Shown: piece after piece, positions 18,701 to 26,608 of the stretch
Numbering within the stretch: the stretch's first letter is position 1
How the letters are laid out: each line of letters opens with the position of its first letter
DNA from: Psychrobacillus antarcticus
GTDB lineage: Bacteria; Bacillota; Bacilli; Bacillales_A; Planococcaceae
Direction: 5' to 3'
Length of the DNA stretch: 64,000 nucleotides
Assembly (NCBI RefSeq): GCF_029533155.1
Contig: NZ_JAIZDB010000007.1
Location: 39,365 to 103,364, forward strand
Translations under genes and position numbers: made by a program
The notes under the pieces: generated by a model
Told to the model about the DNA's origin: nothing
Databases searched by the model: none
What the model saw: the letters and a program-made list of their open reading frames with translations, nothing else

Positions 18701-20369
18701 TATAGGGAACCCACCATATTCAGTAGGTCAAAATAATGCAAATGATGATAATCAAAACGTGTCTTACCCAATACTCAAAAATTCAATTGATAAAAGTTAT
18801 TCTAAATATAGTAAGGCTAATTTAAAGAAATCACTATATGACATGTACGTTCAGGCTTTTAGGTGGTCAAGTGACCGCATAAATAAGAAGGGTGTTATTG
18901 GCTTTGTAACAAATGGCTCTTTTATTGATAGTCAAAGCACGGATGGCTTACGTAAAAGTTGGTTTGAAGAGTTTAATTATATATATGTATTTAATTTACG
19001 TGGTGACCAAAGAACACTAGGTGAGCAATCAAGAAAAGAAGGTGGAAAAATATTTGGTTCAGGAAGTCGAACTCCTATAGCTATTACACTTCTAGTAAAG
19101 GATGGTTCAGAAAAGCATCAAATTTCATATCATGATATTGGGGATTACTTGTCGCGTGAACAAAAGTTAAATATTATTAATGATTTTAAGTCCATAAAAA
19201 ATATAAACTGGGAATCAATTATTCCTGATACAAACAATGATTGGATTAATCAAAGAGATCAAAATTACGAAAACTATCCATCTATTGATGGAGACTACTT
19301 TTATAATAAGGCTATTGGTGTAAGTACTAACAGAGATACTTGGGTTTATGGATTTAATAAATCCTCGGTTGAACAGAATACATTCCAAATGGTTAAAAAT
19401 TTCAATGAAGAAGTACGCAGATTATCTTCAATTAAAAATTCAAAAGAAAAATTAAATGCACGTAATCTAAATAGTAACTTCATTAAATGGTCAACAGGAC
19501 TTGCAAATCTACTTGCAAAAGGAAAAGAAATTTCAGTAGATTCTAGCAATTTAACTAAGAGTCTATATAGACCATTCACAAAAAAATGGTTATTCTATGA
19601 CAAAAATGTCATTGAAAGGCCAGGTCGTTTTAAAGATATCTTGGGGGAAAACAATAAAATAATTTATATAACAGGTAATGGAGCTAGTAGAGGTTTCTCA
19701 ACAATAGTTACTGATAGTGTACCTAATTTGCATTTGCAAGATTCAGGTCAAGCGTTTTTAAAGTATGTAAAAGAAGATGATATTTTCGGAGACTTAAATT
19801 ATAATATTTCAAATAAAATTTGTAAGAAACTGAATTTAACTTCAGAAGAAGTATTTAATTATGTCTACGGTATACTACATTCAAATGAATACAGAGAAAA
19901 ATATGCAAATGATTTAGGAAAAGCATTACCAAGAATCCCCATAGTAAAAAATAAAGGGATATTTATTGAAACTGGAAAGAAATTAATTGATTTACATTTA
20001 AATTATGAAAATGCAGCGATGTATGATGGGGTTGATATACAATACAAAAATAATCCATCATTTGTTGTTAATAAAATGAAGCATCCTAAAAAAGGAATGA
20101 TTGATACTATTATTTATAATAATGATATTACTATCACAAAAATTCCTGAAAAAGCATATGAATACATGGTAAATGGTAAGCCTGCAATTCAATGGATTAT
20201 TGAACAGTACCAAGTTAAAATAGACAAGAATTCAGGTATTACGGATGATCCGAATATGTATTCTGAAGATGAAAAATATATTTTCAATTTATTGCTTTCT
20301 GTTATTAATGTATCAGTTCAAACAGTTGAGCTAGTCAATGACTTACCGGCCTTAGAAATATTAGAATAG
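15702..20369 (+). CDS. Type ISP restriction-modification enzyme (nuclease-helicase-methyltransferase-specificity fusion)
   Basis: A 1555-aa single polypeptide. Order: Mrr-like nuclease with Asp71, then Gln86-Cys-Lys88 (D...QxK); superfamily 2 helicase/translocase with Walker A APGTGKT at about 200-206, DEAH at 336-339 and QAVGRVMRK; gamma-type adenine methyltransferase with motif I DPFTGTGTF at 896 and catalytic NPPY at 1003-1006; then a C-terminal target-recognition region. This matches LlaGI/LlaBIII-type enzymes, which methylate adenine in an asymmetric site and cut after translocation, with no separate subunits. All catalytic motifs are intact. An AGAGG ribosome site precedes the ATG. The recognition site cannot be read from the sequence. 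Confidence 0.93.
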   Translation: MENTNHRSFVSLLVDIDVEYRTQRDRGTLFEILSRTYLKNEPMYARLFDEIWMLNEVPKEYGIPKKDTGVDLVAREKDTGDLIAIQCKFYSDDTTIQKKHIDSFLNEVGKKYYAKGIIITSTDKWSKNADDAINERDKDIARISLSHLQESQIDWSSYSLTKPKEVVLHDKKTPRLHQKPAIEAVVEAFKTANRGKLIMAPGTGKTFTSLAIAERLAEKKDGIFRVLYLVPSIQLLSQTLRGWTADTRYSMDSIAVCSDKKVTKASNADEIDDITATDLGYPATTSAQKLIEYQTRIENNSSKGDFLTVFSTYQSIDVITQAQKNGFYEFDLVVCDEAHRTTGSTDMGKEESAFTKVHSDSNIKTAKRLYQTATPRVYGENAKQKADELSVVIADMNDSTLYGEELYRIGFGDAIRKGILTDYKVMILAVDEEVVARRFQQMFANDSELKFDDVTKIIGCWNGLVKRKSNSNEVLGDPMKRAIAFTGTINDSKKLTDMFSQVVDMYINESGEHQDIYEVEIDHADGSMNALQKNRKISWLKSEIPDKTCRILSNARFLTEGVDVPDLDAVMFLKPRKSKIDIAQAVGRVMRKVDGKDYGYVILPIGIPAGKDANSVLDNNDKYRVVWEVLNALRSLDERFDATINKLELNKNKPKQIEIIDVGDSPEGGEFEFIEQEDEQLSLNLEENWSELEKAIYGKIVKKVGNVRYWEQWSKDVAEIAQQHMLRIRVMLDDTNSNAYMEFQKFLKSLRYNINDSISENQAIEMLAQHMITKPVFEALFDSYSFVHNNPVSKAMETILNVLDEQGLMKEQEKLQGFYDSVRLRAEGIDNLKAKQDIIVQLYDKFFKVGFKETTERLGIVFTPVEVVDFIIHSVDDVLKKHFGKSLASEGVHVLDPFTGTGTFVTRLLQSELIPKEDLLRKYTQEIHANEIVLLSYYIAAINIEETFHSIYEGNYIPFEGIVLTDTFESTEYKESFMSELFNENNDRLKKQQQEPIFAIIGNPPYSVGQNNANDDNQNVSYPILKNSIDKSYSKYSKANLKKSLYDMYVQAFRWSSDRINKKGVIGFVTNGSFIDSQSTDGLRKSWFEEFNYIYVFNLRGDQRTLGEQSRKEGGKIFGSGSRTPIAITLLVKDGSEKHQISYHDIGDYLSREQKLNIINDFKSIKNINWESIIPDTNNDWINQRDQNYENYPSIDGDYFYNKAIGVSTNRDTWVYGFNKSSVEQNTFQMVKNFNEEVRRLSSIKNSKEKLNARNLNSNFIKWSTGLANLLAKGKEISVDSSNLTKSLYRPFTKKWLFYDKNVIERPGRFKDILGENNKIIYITGNGASRGFSTIVTDSVPNLHLQDSGQAFLKYVKEDDIFGDLNYNISNKICKKLNLTSEEVFNYVYGILHSNEYREKYANDLGKALPRIPIVKNKGIFIETGKKLIDLHLNYENAAMYDGVDIQYKNNPSFVVNKMKHPKKGMIDTIIYNNDITITKIPEKAYEYMVNGKPAIQWIIEQYQVKIDKNSGITDDPNMYSEDEKYIFNLLLSVINVSVQTVELVNDLPALEILE

Positions 20370-20387
20370 TTTTAATTTTATAATAAA

Positions 20388-20424
20388 TGAGCATATTTGA
20401 CTTCAAATACGCTTGTTTTTTAAA
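20388..20424 (+). terminator. Terminator after the type ISP gene
   Basis: Imperfect hairpin AGCATATTTGA / TCAAATACGCT followed by TGTTTTTT, about 20 bp past the stop. Confidence 0.6.
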
Positions 20425-20611
20425 AAAAATCTTTTTTATGATAAGGTTTTTTCGAAAATTGAAAATAATAGTTATCGATATAAATAGGGCTATAAATGTA
20501 GTGAAACCACCATATTGAAATAGTATATAATCTATAGAATATTACTACCTAAGAGAAAAGATTCATTTGAAAATAACCTGAAATCTAAAAAAAATATGAG
20601 TTTATTAATAT

Positions 20612-20650
20612 AGTACCCTCTATTAGATTGAAAATAGAGGGTACTTTTCA
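20612..20650. terminator. Second strong terminator hairpin between convergent cargo genes
   Basis: Arms GTACCCTCTATT / AATAGAGGGTAC followed by TTTT on the plus strand. The 327 bp between the type ISP gene and the ParB-like gene hold these two hairpins and otherwise nothing recognisable. Confidence 0.75.
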
Positions 20651-20696
20651 AGTTATTTTTGCTGGAAAAACTAAGAGTTACAAGACCTTGTACGTT

Positions 20697-21617
20697 TCAG
20701 TTTTGTAGATATTCTTCTAATTCCGCTTTTTTTAATTGAATACTTATACTTAACCCTTCTAATTCTTTATATAGTAAATTAGCATCTGCTGTGTTGTTCA
20801 CATCCATTTTTGCAATTTCAAATGCTCGTGATTGAAGAGTTTTGATTTCTCGTTGTATCTTGGAACCTATAGTAAAATCATCTTCTTCTATCAATGAATA
20901 TACATCGCTATATTTCATTTTGGGAGTTCTTAAGAAACTTTTAAGGACAGATTCTGGAGCTACTTCTAATAATTTATCTGATCTTAATTGAGTTGACGAT
21001 ATCCTCTTATGTTCAGCCTTATGAAGTAGATTGTCTCTAATCATTTCTTCAGATAATTCATTTACGATCGCAGGATGATGAATCTTGATTTTGTTTATAA
21101 AGTCTATAATTCTTGCTAATAATGTAATTGAAAGATTATTTTTTTGTAGTTTATTTTCAATTTGAGAATGAGGATAATAATTAAATACCTTTAAAGCCTC
21201 TTTAACAGGTTTATCTCCTTTGTCGGTTTTATATGCTAACTCTTTAATTGTCCAATTCTCATCGCTATTTGAAGCCAAATCAAATATATATTTACCCCAC
21301 TCGTAAGTAGTCCAGTCCTCCTTACCTCTCTGTGCAGAGGAAAGCCTGTCCAATTCTTCTTCAATACTAACAGGGGGAGTCACTATATAAACTGGAATAC
21401 TTTTTGCTCCCATTTGTGTTGCAGCAAACCATCTTCTATGTCCGGAAAGTATAATATATTTTTCTGCTTGTTTATAACAAGTAATAGCCGTTTCCCAACC
21501 ACGCTTTTCTATAATTTTCTGCAATTTTTCTGATTCTACTGTATAATCTTTTCTTGGATTAAGAGGATTCGGATATATTTTGGTTGTTAGTACTAATTCT
21601 AATTCTAAACGTGACAT
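20697..21617 (-). CDS. ParB/Srx-domain protein, paralogue 2
   Basis: A 306-aa protein. Residues 8-90 form a ParB N-terminal-type domain: NPLNPRKD, a lone motif IILSGHRRWFAATQMGAKSIPVYIV (GHRRW holds the nucleotide-binding arginines). The middle has a helix-turn-helix-like stretch (WTIKELAYKTDKGDKPVKEALK) and the C-terminus is helical. It lies 26 bp downstream of a clear paralogue, in one operon. No ParA partner or parS-like cluster is present, so plasmid-style partition is unlikely. The ParB fold can be a CTPase clamp, a nuclease or a sulfiredoxin-like enzyme; which applies here is unknown. Confidence 0.7.
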   Translation of the reverse strand: MSRLELELVLTTKIYPNPLNPRKDYTVESEKLQKIIEKRGWETAITCYKQAEKYIILSGHRRWFAATQMGAKSIPVYIVTPPVSIEEELDRLSSAQRGKEDWTTYEWGKYIFDLASNSDENWTIKELAYKTDKGDKPVKEALKVFNYYPHSQIENKLQKNNLSITLLARIIDFINKIKIHHPAIVNELSEEMIRDNLLHKAEHKRISSTQLRSDKLLEVAPESVLKSFLRTPKMKYSDVYSLIEEDDFTIGSKIQREIKTLQSRAFEIAKMDVNNTADANLLYKELEGLSISIQLKKAELEEYLQN

Positions 21618-21643
21618 ATACTTTTAGCTCCTAGGTATTAATT

Positions 21644-22543
21644 TCAGCTTTTTAATTTTCCCATTAAATTTGATAGCTGTGTTTCCAAACTTTCTAGCTC
21701 ATCATAAATCTTTTTCGCATCACTTTTACGAAAGTAGCTAATTAAATTTACATTTTTTGAAGCTTTTTTTATTTTCGTAACGTTAACCTGCAGATTAAAA
21801 CATTTCTCGAATTCTTGCGATAAGTTAACTTCTCTAACGAAATCGGTTAATTTAAAGGTTGGATCTGTAATGAATTCAACAACTTTTGTATATCCTGCAG
21901 TTATTAAATAGTCTCCTTTTAATAGGTCACTGTTTAAGCATTTGTTATCTAACTTTTTTAACATAGATTGTCTGATATATGTTTCAGGCAAATCCTTATA
22001 AACTTCTGGATAAAGTTTTTTAACGCGAATACACCAAAGTCTTAGAATATCAAGCATATTAAGACTATAAGTATTGGTGCTTAATTGAGTCTCAATTTCC
22101 GTTTTTGGATAAAATCTACCTACAGATATACGTTTTTTAACTGTAGAAAGGGATTCTCCTAGTTTTAATGCTAATTCTTCAACCCTTATACCATGCTCAT
22201 ACAAATTCATTGTGTGAATCATCCACTCATAGGATGACCAGTCTGTCTGATTACCTTGTATAGAACCTAAACGTTCTAATTCCTCTAAGGCATTTTTGGG
22301 TTCATCTACTAGATAAATAGGCACTTCTTTCACTCCTATTTGTTTTGCAGCCCACCAACGTCTATGGCCACTAATAATACAATAAAACGGACCTGTTTTA
22401 TAAGCTACAATTGCTTCTTCAAAACCTTTTGTTTTAAGAATTCGTTGCATTTCGGCAGTTTTATAGCTTGGATCTTTACGTGGATTCTTAGGGTTAGTTA
22501 TTACTTTATTTATATCTACCCACTGGATTCTCGTTGTTTGCAT
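21644..22543 (-). CDS. ParB/Srx-domain protein, paralogue 1
   Basis: A 299-aa protein with the same plan as the gene that follows it: NPKNPRKDPS near residue 20, CIISGHRRWWAAKQIGVKEVPIYLV, then WSSYEW (the neighbour has WTTYEW), a helix-turn-helix-like segment (IRVEELALKLGESLSTVKKRI) and a helical C-terminus rich in lysine. ATG at 22543 follows AGGAGT. The pair clearly arose by duplication but has diverged widely, which suggests two distinct roles or a heteromer. An insertion sequence begins about 57 bp upstream and may have replaced or moved the promoter. Confidence 0.7.
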   Translation of the reverse strand: MQTTRIQWVDINKVITNPKNPRKDPSYKTAEMQRILKTKGFEEAIVAYKTGPFYCIISGHRRWWAAKQIGVKEVPIYLVDEPKNALEELERLGSIQGNQTDWSSYEWMIHTMNLYEHGIRVEELALKLGESLSTVKKRISVGRFYPKTEIETQLSTNTYSLNMLDILRLWCIRVKKLYPEVYKDLPETYIRQSMLKKLDNKCLNSDLLKGDYLITAGYTKVVEFITDPTFKLTDFVREVNLSQEFEKCFNLQVNVTKIKKASKNVNLISYFRKSDAKKIYDELESLETQLSNLMGKLKS

Positions 22544-22687
22544 TTTTAATACTCCTATTTGACAAATTATTTAGTTCCTGTATTTTATATTTTTTATAAG
22601 GAATCAATTTCATAATACGTACTTTTAAAAAATCATGGAAGAGCAGAATATTGAATGATTTCTTAAAAAAACGAATGAAAGTACTTA

Positions 22688-24037
22688 TTATGCTGCAGAT
22701 AGTTGATGGATATTTAGTCTATCAATTGCTAGTTTGGATGCATTATATGCAATGTGAACAAGATCAAAATGAAGTTTAGCTTTCTTTCCAGTACAATGGT
22801 AAATCTGGTTCAATAAAAAGTAACCTTTTAGATAGGCGTTTACACGTTCAACGGCACTTCGTGCTTTATATAGTTGGTTCCATTTCTTTGAACCTCTTGC
22901 TGGAGCCGTGTATCGTCTAAGATCTTTTGTAACTTTCATTTTATAAACCTTTTGACATAAACTGTCGTTAGCCAATGGACAATTACTACATTCATGAGGG
23001 CGTGTATATTTTAAAGTCTCATGTTTAGAATCGAAGCTGTCGTATCGATAGGAATGTTCCCTTACACAGGTTGGTGCGAAGTATTTATCAAAGCCAATGG
23101 GTTCTGGTTCATTCTTTCTGTTGTAGGCAATGATGGATTGTGCATTCATGCGATATACCTGTTGATAGATAGGAACATAATCATACCCGGCATCCATTGT
23201 GGCATAGGCCATTTTCAAGGAAGGCAAACGATCTTGAATGCCTTTTAACAAGGGAATCGCCGCTTTTCCATCATTCAAACTTCCCGAAGAAAACAGGGAT
23301 TGGACGATATATTGACTTTTCGTTCCAACGGCAAGATGACATTTGAATCCATACCAAAAGACATTCTTTCCTTCACTATTCTTTTTGACACCCCATTCGG
23401 GTTGTATGGGAACAGAAGATCGAAGCTCTGAAAGAGAGACATCCAATTGTGCAGCGATCGTCTTTTGATATAGCGGAAGATTTGCTTCTTTTTCCGCTTT
23501 TTCTAGAAGCCATTTTTCACGTTCTTCTTTCTTTTTACGGCCACGTTTTTTCGGCGCTTTTTCTATTTGTTCTTTCTTGAAACGTGCACGATCACGAGCC
23601 TCTACGTGGGTTGCGTCAATAGCGATCGTTTCATCAGAGACGAAGCCCTCAGAGATAGCCAGTAGAAGTACACGTTCTTGAACAATTTCCATCGCATCGG
23701 ATTCACTAATTAACGTAATCATCCGTGAATAAGAAGCTTCTGATGGAATCATGTCCGACACGAGGAAACCACAATCTATCTTGAATCGCAAATCAGTTTG
23801 AAGCCGCATAACCATATCCTTAATAAATGGGATGCGCTCGGTGATTCGTATGACCAATGAGTAAATCATCGCTGCATAATTAAGTGTTTGTGGAGCCCCC
23901 AAACGAGACTTTTTCATCACAACATCGAGGATCGGATGGATATCGATACCCGATAAAATAGAATTAAAACGATGGGTAGGTTCCAAGTCATATAAAACTT
24001 GCATGTCAAACAGGCTTTCTTGTCGTATAATAGGCAT
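22688..24037 (-). CDS. DDE transposase (IS1182/IS5-like, DUF772 plus DDE_Tnp_1)
   Basis: A 449-aa transposase. The N-terminal region (YSLVIRITERIPFIKDM...) is the DUF772 domain; catalytic residues are in ETIAIDATHVEAR (Asp), ATMDAGYDY (Asp) and ARSAVERVNAYLKGYF (Glu). A lysine/arginine-rich insert (KKRGRKKKEE) and a CxxC-containing segment (CSNCPLANDSLC) are present. No frameshift, so probably active. The family is assigned by layout; IS1182 is the best guess. Confidence 0.85.
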   Translation of the reverse strand: MPIIRQESLFDMQVLYDLEPTHRFNSILSGIDIHPILDVVMKKSRLGAPQTLNYAAMIYSLVIRITERIPFIKDMVMRLQTDLRFKIDCGFLVSDMIPSEASYSRMITLISESDAMEIVQERVLLLAISEGFVSDETIAIDATHVEARDRARFKKEQIEKAPKKRGRKKKEEREKWLLEKAEKEANLPLYQKTIAAQLDVSLSELRSSVPIQPEWGVKKNSEGKNVFWYGFKCHLAVGTKSQYIVQSLFSSGSLNDGKAAIPLLKGIQDRLPSLKMAYATMDAGYDYVPIYQQVYRMNAQSIIAYNRKNEPEPIGFDKYFAPTCVREHSYRYDSFDSKHETLKYTRPHECSNCPLANDSLCQKVYKMKVTKDLRRYTAPARGSKKWNQLYKARSAVERVNAYLKGYFLLNQIYHCTGKKAKLHFDLVHIAYNASKLAIDRLNIHQLSAA

Positions 24038-24147
24038 AGAGCATTTCTCCAGTCTGTTAATGTGTGTGTAGTAACTCTCATTATACAGAATTTGGGGAGG
24101 TGCTCTATTTTTTTGTCATTTTACCCTTAGAGCCGCAAGGGCTCAGG
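24038..24147 (-). promoter_or_regulatory. Upstream region of the transposase with an imperfect inverted repeat
   Basis: AGAGCATTTCTCC (about 24038) and GGGGAGGTGCTCT (about 24095) can pair across the transposase promoter region. Such symmetry could blunt transposase expression from outside transcription. Weak evidence. Confidence 0.3.
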
Positions 24148-24320
24148 ATTATGAAATTGATTCAAGGTGGTAATTATAAAATATATAAAGAAATATTTCT
24201 GTTTTTTAATGTAATATATAAATGATAGGTAAGATACCGGTAATATATTCCAAGTAAATTTTTTTTTACATTAGTAAAATTAGTGAGGTTCTCAAAAAGA
24301 CAAAATTGGTGGTGATAGAT

Positions 24321-24569
24321 GTGAAAATAAATGTAACCAGAGTAGGCAATAGTCTAAGAATGACGCTTCAGCAAGAAGTATTAACGCATTTAAAAATCCA
24401 ACAAGGTGATAAGATTAAATTCAGATCAGAAGAGAATGGAAAATCGGTTAAAAAAAATAACCGTCTGAATAATGAAGTTTTAGAAGGGATAGAACAAGAT
24501 TTTTTAGATGGAATGAATGACCTATTTGAAAACTATGATAAGACTTTACGTAATATAGCAGATAGGTAA
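24321..24569 (+). CDS. AbrB/MazE-type antitoxin (Doc-associated kind), orphan
   Basis: An 82-aa protein. Start is GTG at 24321, placed after GGTGGTGAT, an almost perfect ribosome site; an upstream TTG would include that site in the coding region. Residues 1-40 (INVTRVGNSLRMTLQQEVL) are the swapped-hairpin AbrB DNA-binding fold. The C-terminal tail (FLDGMNDLFENYDKTLRNIADR) resembles the toxin-binding tail of antitoxins paired with Doc/Fic toxins. Immediately downstream only a decayed Doc start remains, so it is an antitoxin without a partner, possibly protecting the host from related toxins. Confidence 0.68.
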   Translation: MKINVTRVGNSLRMTLQQEVLTHLKIQQGDKIKFRSEENGKSVKKNNRLNNEVLEGIEQDFLDGMNDLFENYDKTLRNIADR

Positions 24570-24581
24570 TAGCTTAATTTT

Positions 24582-24680
24582 TGGCACGTTATTTGTCAGA
24601 GAAAGAGTTACTTGAAATGAAAAGGTGTTTTAAATAAGTAGTGATGGTTGTGAAAAGATTGAATGCAGGTGGTTCTTGAA
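24582..24680 (+). pseudogene. Remnant of a Doc (Fic-fold) toxin
   Basis: From TTG 24582 the frame reads ARYLSEKELLEMKRCFK, stop (24635-24637), then VVMVVKRLNAGGS, stop. RYLSEKELLE is the usual N-terminus of Doc toxins, and the basic VIKR-type stretch follows at the expected distance. The catalytic HxFxxGNKR region is absent. The rest up to 24870 may be decayed coding DNA (a 40-codon frame ending at the TAG near 24800) but nothing recognisable. Confidence 0.45.
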
Positions 24681-24870
24681 ATTCGTAGTCTATTTTAGGT
24701 TGAAAAGTGAAAATGAAATTACAGAATTAGAAGCTAAAATGACTTCGGAAGATTGGTTTCATACGGTAGTGCTTATTAGCATACTCCTGGGTATCCGTTA
24801 GAAAGTGGATAATTAATTTTTATAGAAGAAATAGGAGTTTTCGAAAAAACAGGAAAAGAGGTCCAGTGAA

Positions 24871-25821
24871 ATGGAAAAAGGTGAAATATTTACAGTTTTT
24901 CAATTTGAAATGAACAGCGAAAAAATAAGCCGAATAACCCCTGAACAACGACAAGAAGCATATGAGTCTATTTATCAAGATTATATGTACAATAGAGAAA
25001 AACTCGGAGCGCCAGCGAGCAGCATAAACGATTATTTTTCATGGATTTCAAGAAAACTAGACATTCATATTGTATATTTTGAAAAGGACAAATCAGTTAA
25101 AAATATTTCCTTTTTTTCCAAAACTGAACAACCTGGTAAAATTATATTGCATGATCTCACACAACAAGAAATACCTTACGAATATATTATTGCAGATGTA
25201 AGTACATTTTTAGCTGGAGTAATAGGAATCGGATATCTCCAGATAGAACCAGAAAAAATAATTAATGCGGGGCTATTTTCGGATGGTCATTTAGTTAGTG
25301 AAGTAGGAGGTTTTCTATTCAAGAACGAATTTCAATCAAATTTCAGACCGCTATTAACAAACCCTTTTGAAAGTATGAAATTTAATCAGTTACGAATTCA
25401 TAAAGAAATGTACAATTTTATAGAAATGATAAAAGAAATCAAAGATGATCAATTTAAACTTGAATTAGAAGAATGCTTGGAAGCGTATGAGAATGAAAAG
25501 TTTTTTGTGTGTGCTGCTGGTTTAGGCAGTGTACTGGAACATTTATTATTTTTGGCCATTAATAAGCATGTGGCTGAAGCCGACGTCAAAACCAATGAAA
25601 ATTCTACTGCGAGTGACTACATTGGACAATTAAAAAAAGAACCATTTTTCATGGATAGACGTCAATCCAATTACTTAAAGGTTGTTTTTGCGATGCGAAA
25701 CAGCGTCTCTCATTTCAATAAAGGAATATTCAACAAAGATATGTGCGATCAGCTTTTAGCTGGAATCAAACATTCCTTTGACACCTATTACATGTTTGAA
25801 AATAGGCCGACATTACCCTAA
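24871..25821 (+). CDS. Uncharacterised protein with a C-terminal HEPN-type RNxxxH motif
   Basis: A 316-aa protein. The N-terminal 170 residues are not recognised; part of it (IIADVSTFLAGVIGIGYL) is hydrophobic. The C-terminal helical domain (LEECLEAYENEKFFVCAAGLGSVLEHLLFLAI ... VFAMRNSVSH) is DUF4145/HEPN-like, with Arg276-Asn277-x3-His281 matching the Rx4-6H active site of HEPN ribonucleases. HEPN proteins often act as toxins or abortive-infection effectors, so a defence role is a reasonable inference from motif and island context. GAGG ribosome site before the ATG. No obvious partner nucleotidyltransferase is adjacent. Confidence 0.6.
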   Translation: MEKGEIFTVFQFEMNSEKISRITPEQRQEAYESIYQDYMYNREKLGAPASSINDYFSWISRKLDIHIVYFEKDKSVKNISFFSKTEQPGKIILHDLTQQEIPYEYIIADVSTFLAGVIGIGYLQIEPEKIINAGLFSDGHLVSEVGGFLFKNEFQSNFRPLLTNPFESMKFNQLRIHKEMYNFIEMIKEIKDDQFKLELEECLEAYENEKFFVCAAGLGSVLEHLLFLAINKHVAEADVKTNENSTASDYIGQLKKEPFFMDRRQSNYLKVVFAMRNSVSHFNKGIFNKDMCDQLLAGIKHSFDTYYMFENRPTLP

Positions 25822-25991
25822 TTATTTTGTTTTAAATGAATTGGAATAGTTAGAGTAGATTTTTGCTGTTGCAAAAATTCTATGCTTGGTTCTTTGAACT
25901 CTTTAATAATAAATTAAAACGTCTAACTATCGGAGCTAACTGATTAATAATCCATTAAAATTGTATGTAGTAAAGGTCCTGAAATTAGGTA

Positions 25992-26028
25992 AATCCACTC
26001 TATTTATTCAACCACAAATGGAGTGGAT
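25992..26028. terminator. Hairpin between convergent HEPN and recombinase-module genes
   Basis: Arms ATCCACTCTATTT / AAATGGAGTGGAT with one wobble pair. T-tracts are weak, so termination is likely but not certain. Confidence 0.5.
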
Positions 26029-26047
26029 ATATTGAAGTGACTAGTTA

Positions 26048-26608
26048 TTAATCAAGATTAAGCGAGATTAGGTTTCCTTTCTTATTTCTTAATTTCTTAA
26101 GTTCTACTTCAATATTATTTAAATTTTTCACGAGTTCTATTCGTTCCATGCCCAATAACTCATTCTTAACCATAAGTCGATTTACTTCAGCCTGTAAGTG
26201 TTCATTATGTATCTTCAAATTATTAAATTCTATTTGGTCTATAATTGCTTTATCTAGAAACCTCTCAAGTTCAGTAATCCGTTCTCGTATTTTTCCTTGC
26301 TTATTTTTTGATAACAAATCTTGTTTTTCAATATTACTTATACGATTTTCAATATATAAAAGTAGTGTATTTGGATTATTATAAACTGTACTTTTGGATA
26401 TTTTCACCGCATTACACACCCCTCGAATATTAAAGTTTATAGATTTAATTTCTTCTAAGGATTTTATGATTCGTTCTTCTGTTATTTGAAAGAATCGTTC
26501 AATCTCTATAAAATGCCCTTGAGTGCTTTCCTTATAGTTATTTAATTCTCCTAAATTAAATTGTTTTAAACGTTCTTGAGTTAAAGCTACAACGTTTTCT
26601 TGTGCCAT
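26048..26608 (-). CDS. Coiled-coil TnpC-like accessory protein of the recombinase module
   Basis: A 186-aa basic/helical protein. A short HTH-like segment (FNIRGVCNAVKISKSTVYNNP, near residue 65) is followed by a long coiled coil (IRERITELERFLDKAI... to the end). This plan, and the position as last gene after tyrosine recombinases, match the TnpC/DUF6262 proteins of Tn554-type elements, which help orient or regulate transposition. Its start overlaps the upstream recombinase by 22 bp. Confidence 0.7.
   Translation of the reverse strand: MAQENVVALTQERLKQFNLGELNNYKESTQGHFIEIERFFQITEERIIKSLEEIKSINFNIRGVCNAVKISKSTVYNNPNTLLLYIENRISNIEKQDLLSKNKQGKIRERITELERFLDKAIIDQIEFNNLKIHNEHLQAEVNRLMVKNELLGMERIELVKNLNNIEVELKKLRNKKGNLISLNLD

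Larger units (their letters stand above)
22601..24163 (-). mobile_element. Insertion sequence, IS1182-like, 1563 bp
   Basis: Terminal inverted repeats of 16 bp, GAATCAATTTCATAAT at 22601-22616 and its complement at 24148-24163, enclose one transposase gene. Flanks show only AAG on both sides, so a 3-bp duplication is possible but not proved. The element is nested in the island upstream of the ParB-like operon and looks intact and recent. Confidence 0.8.

Noticed and set aside
20697..22543. Plasmid-type partition system (ParAB)
   Set aside because: No ParA-like ATPase, no replication gene and no parS-like repeats; only ParB-type N-domains are present.
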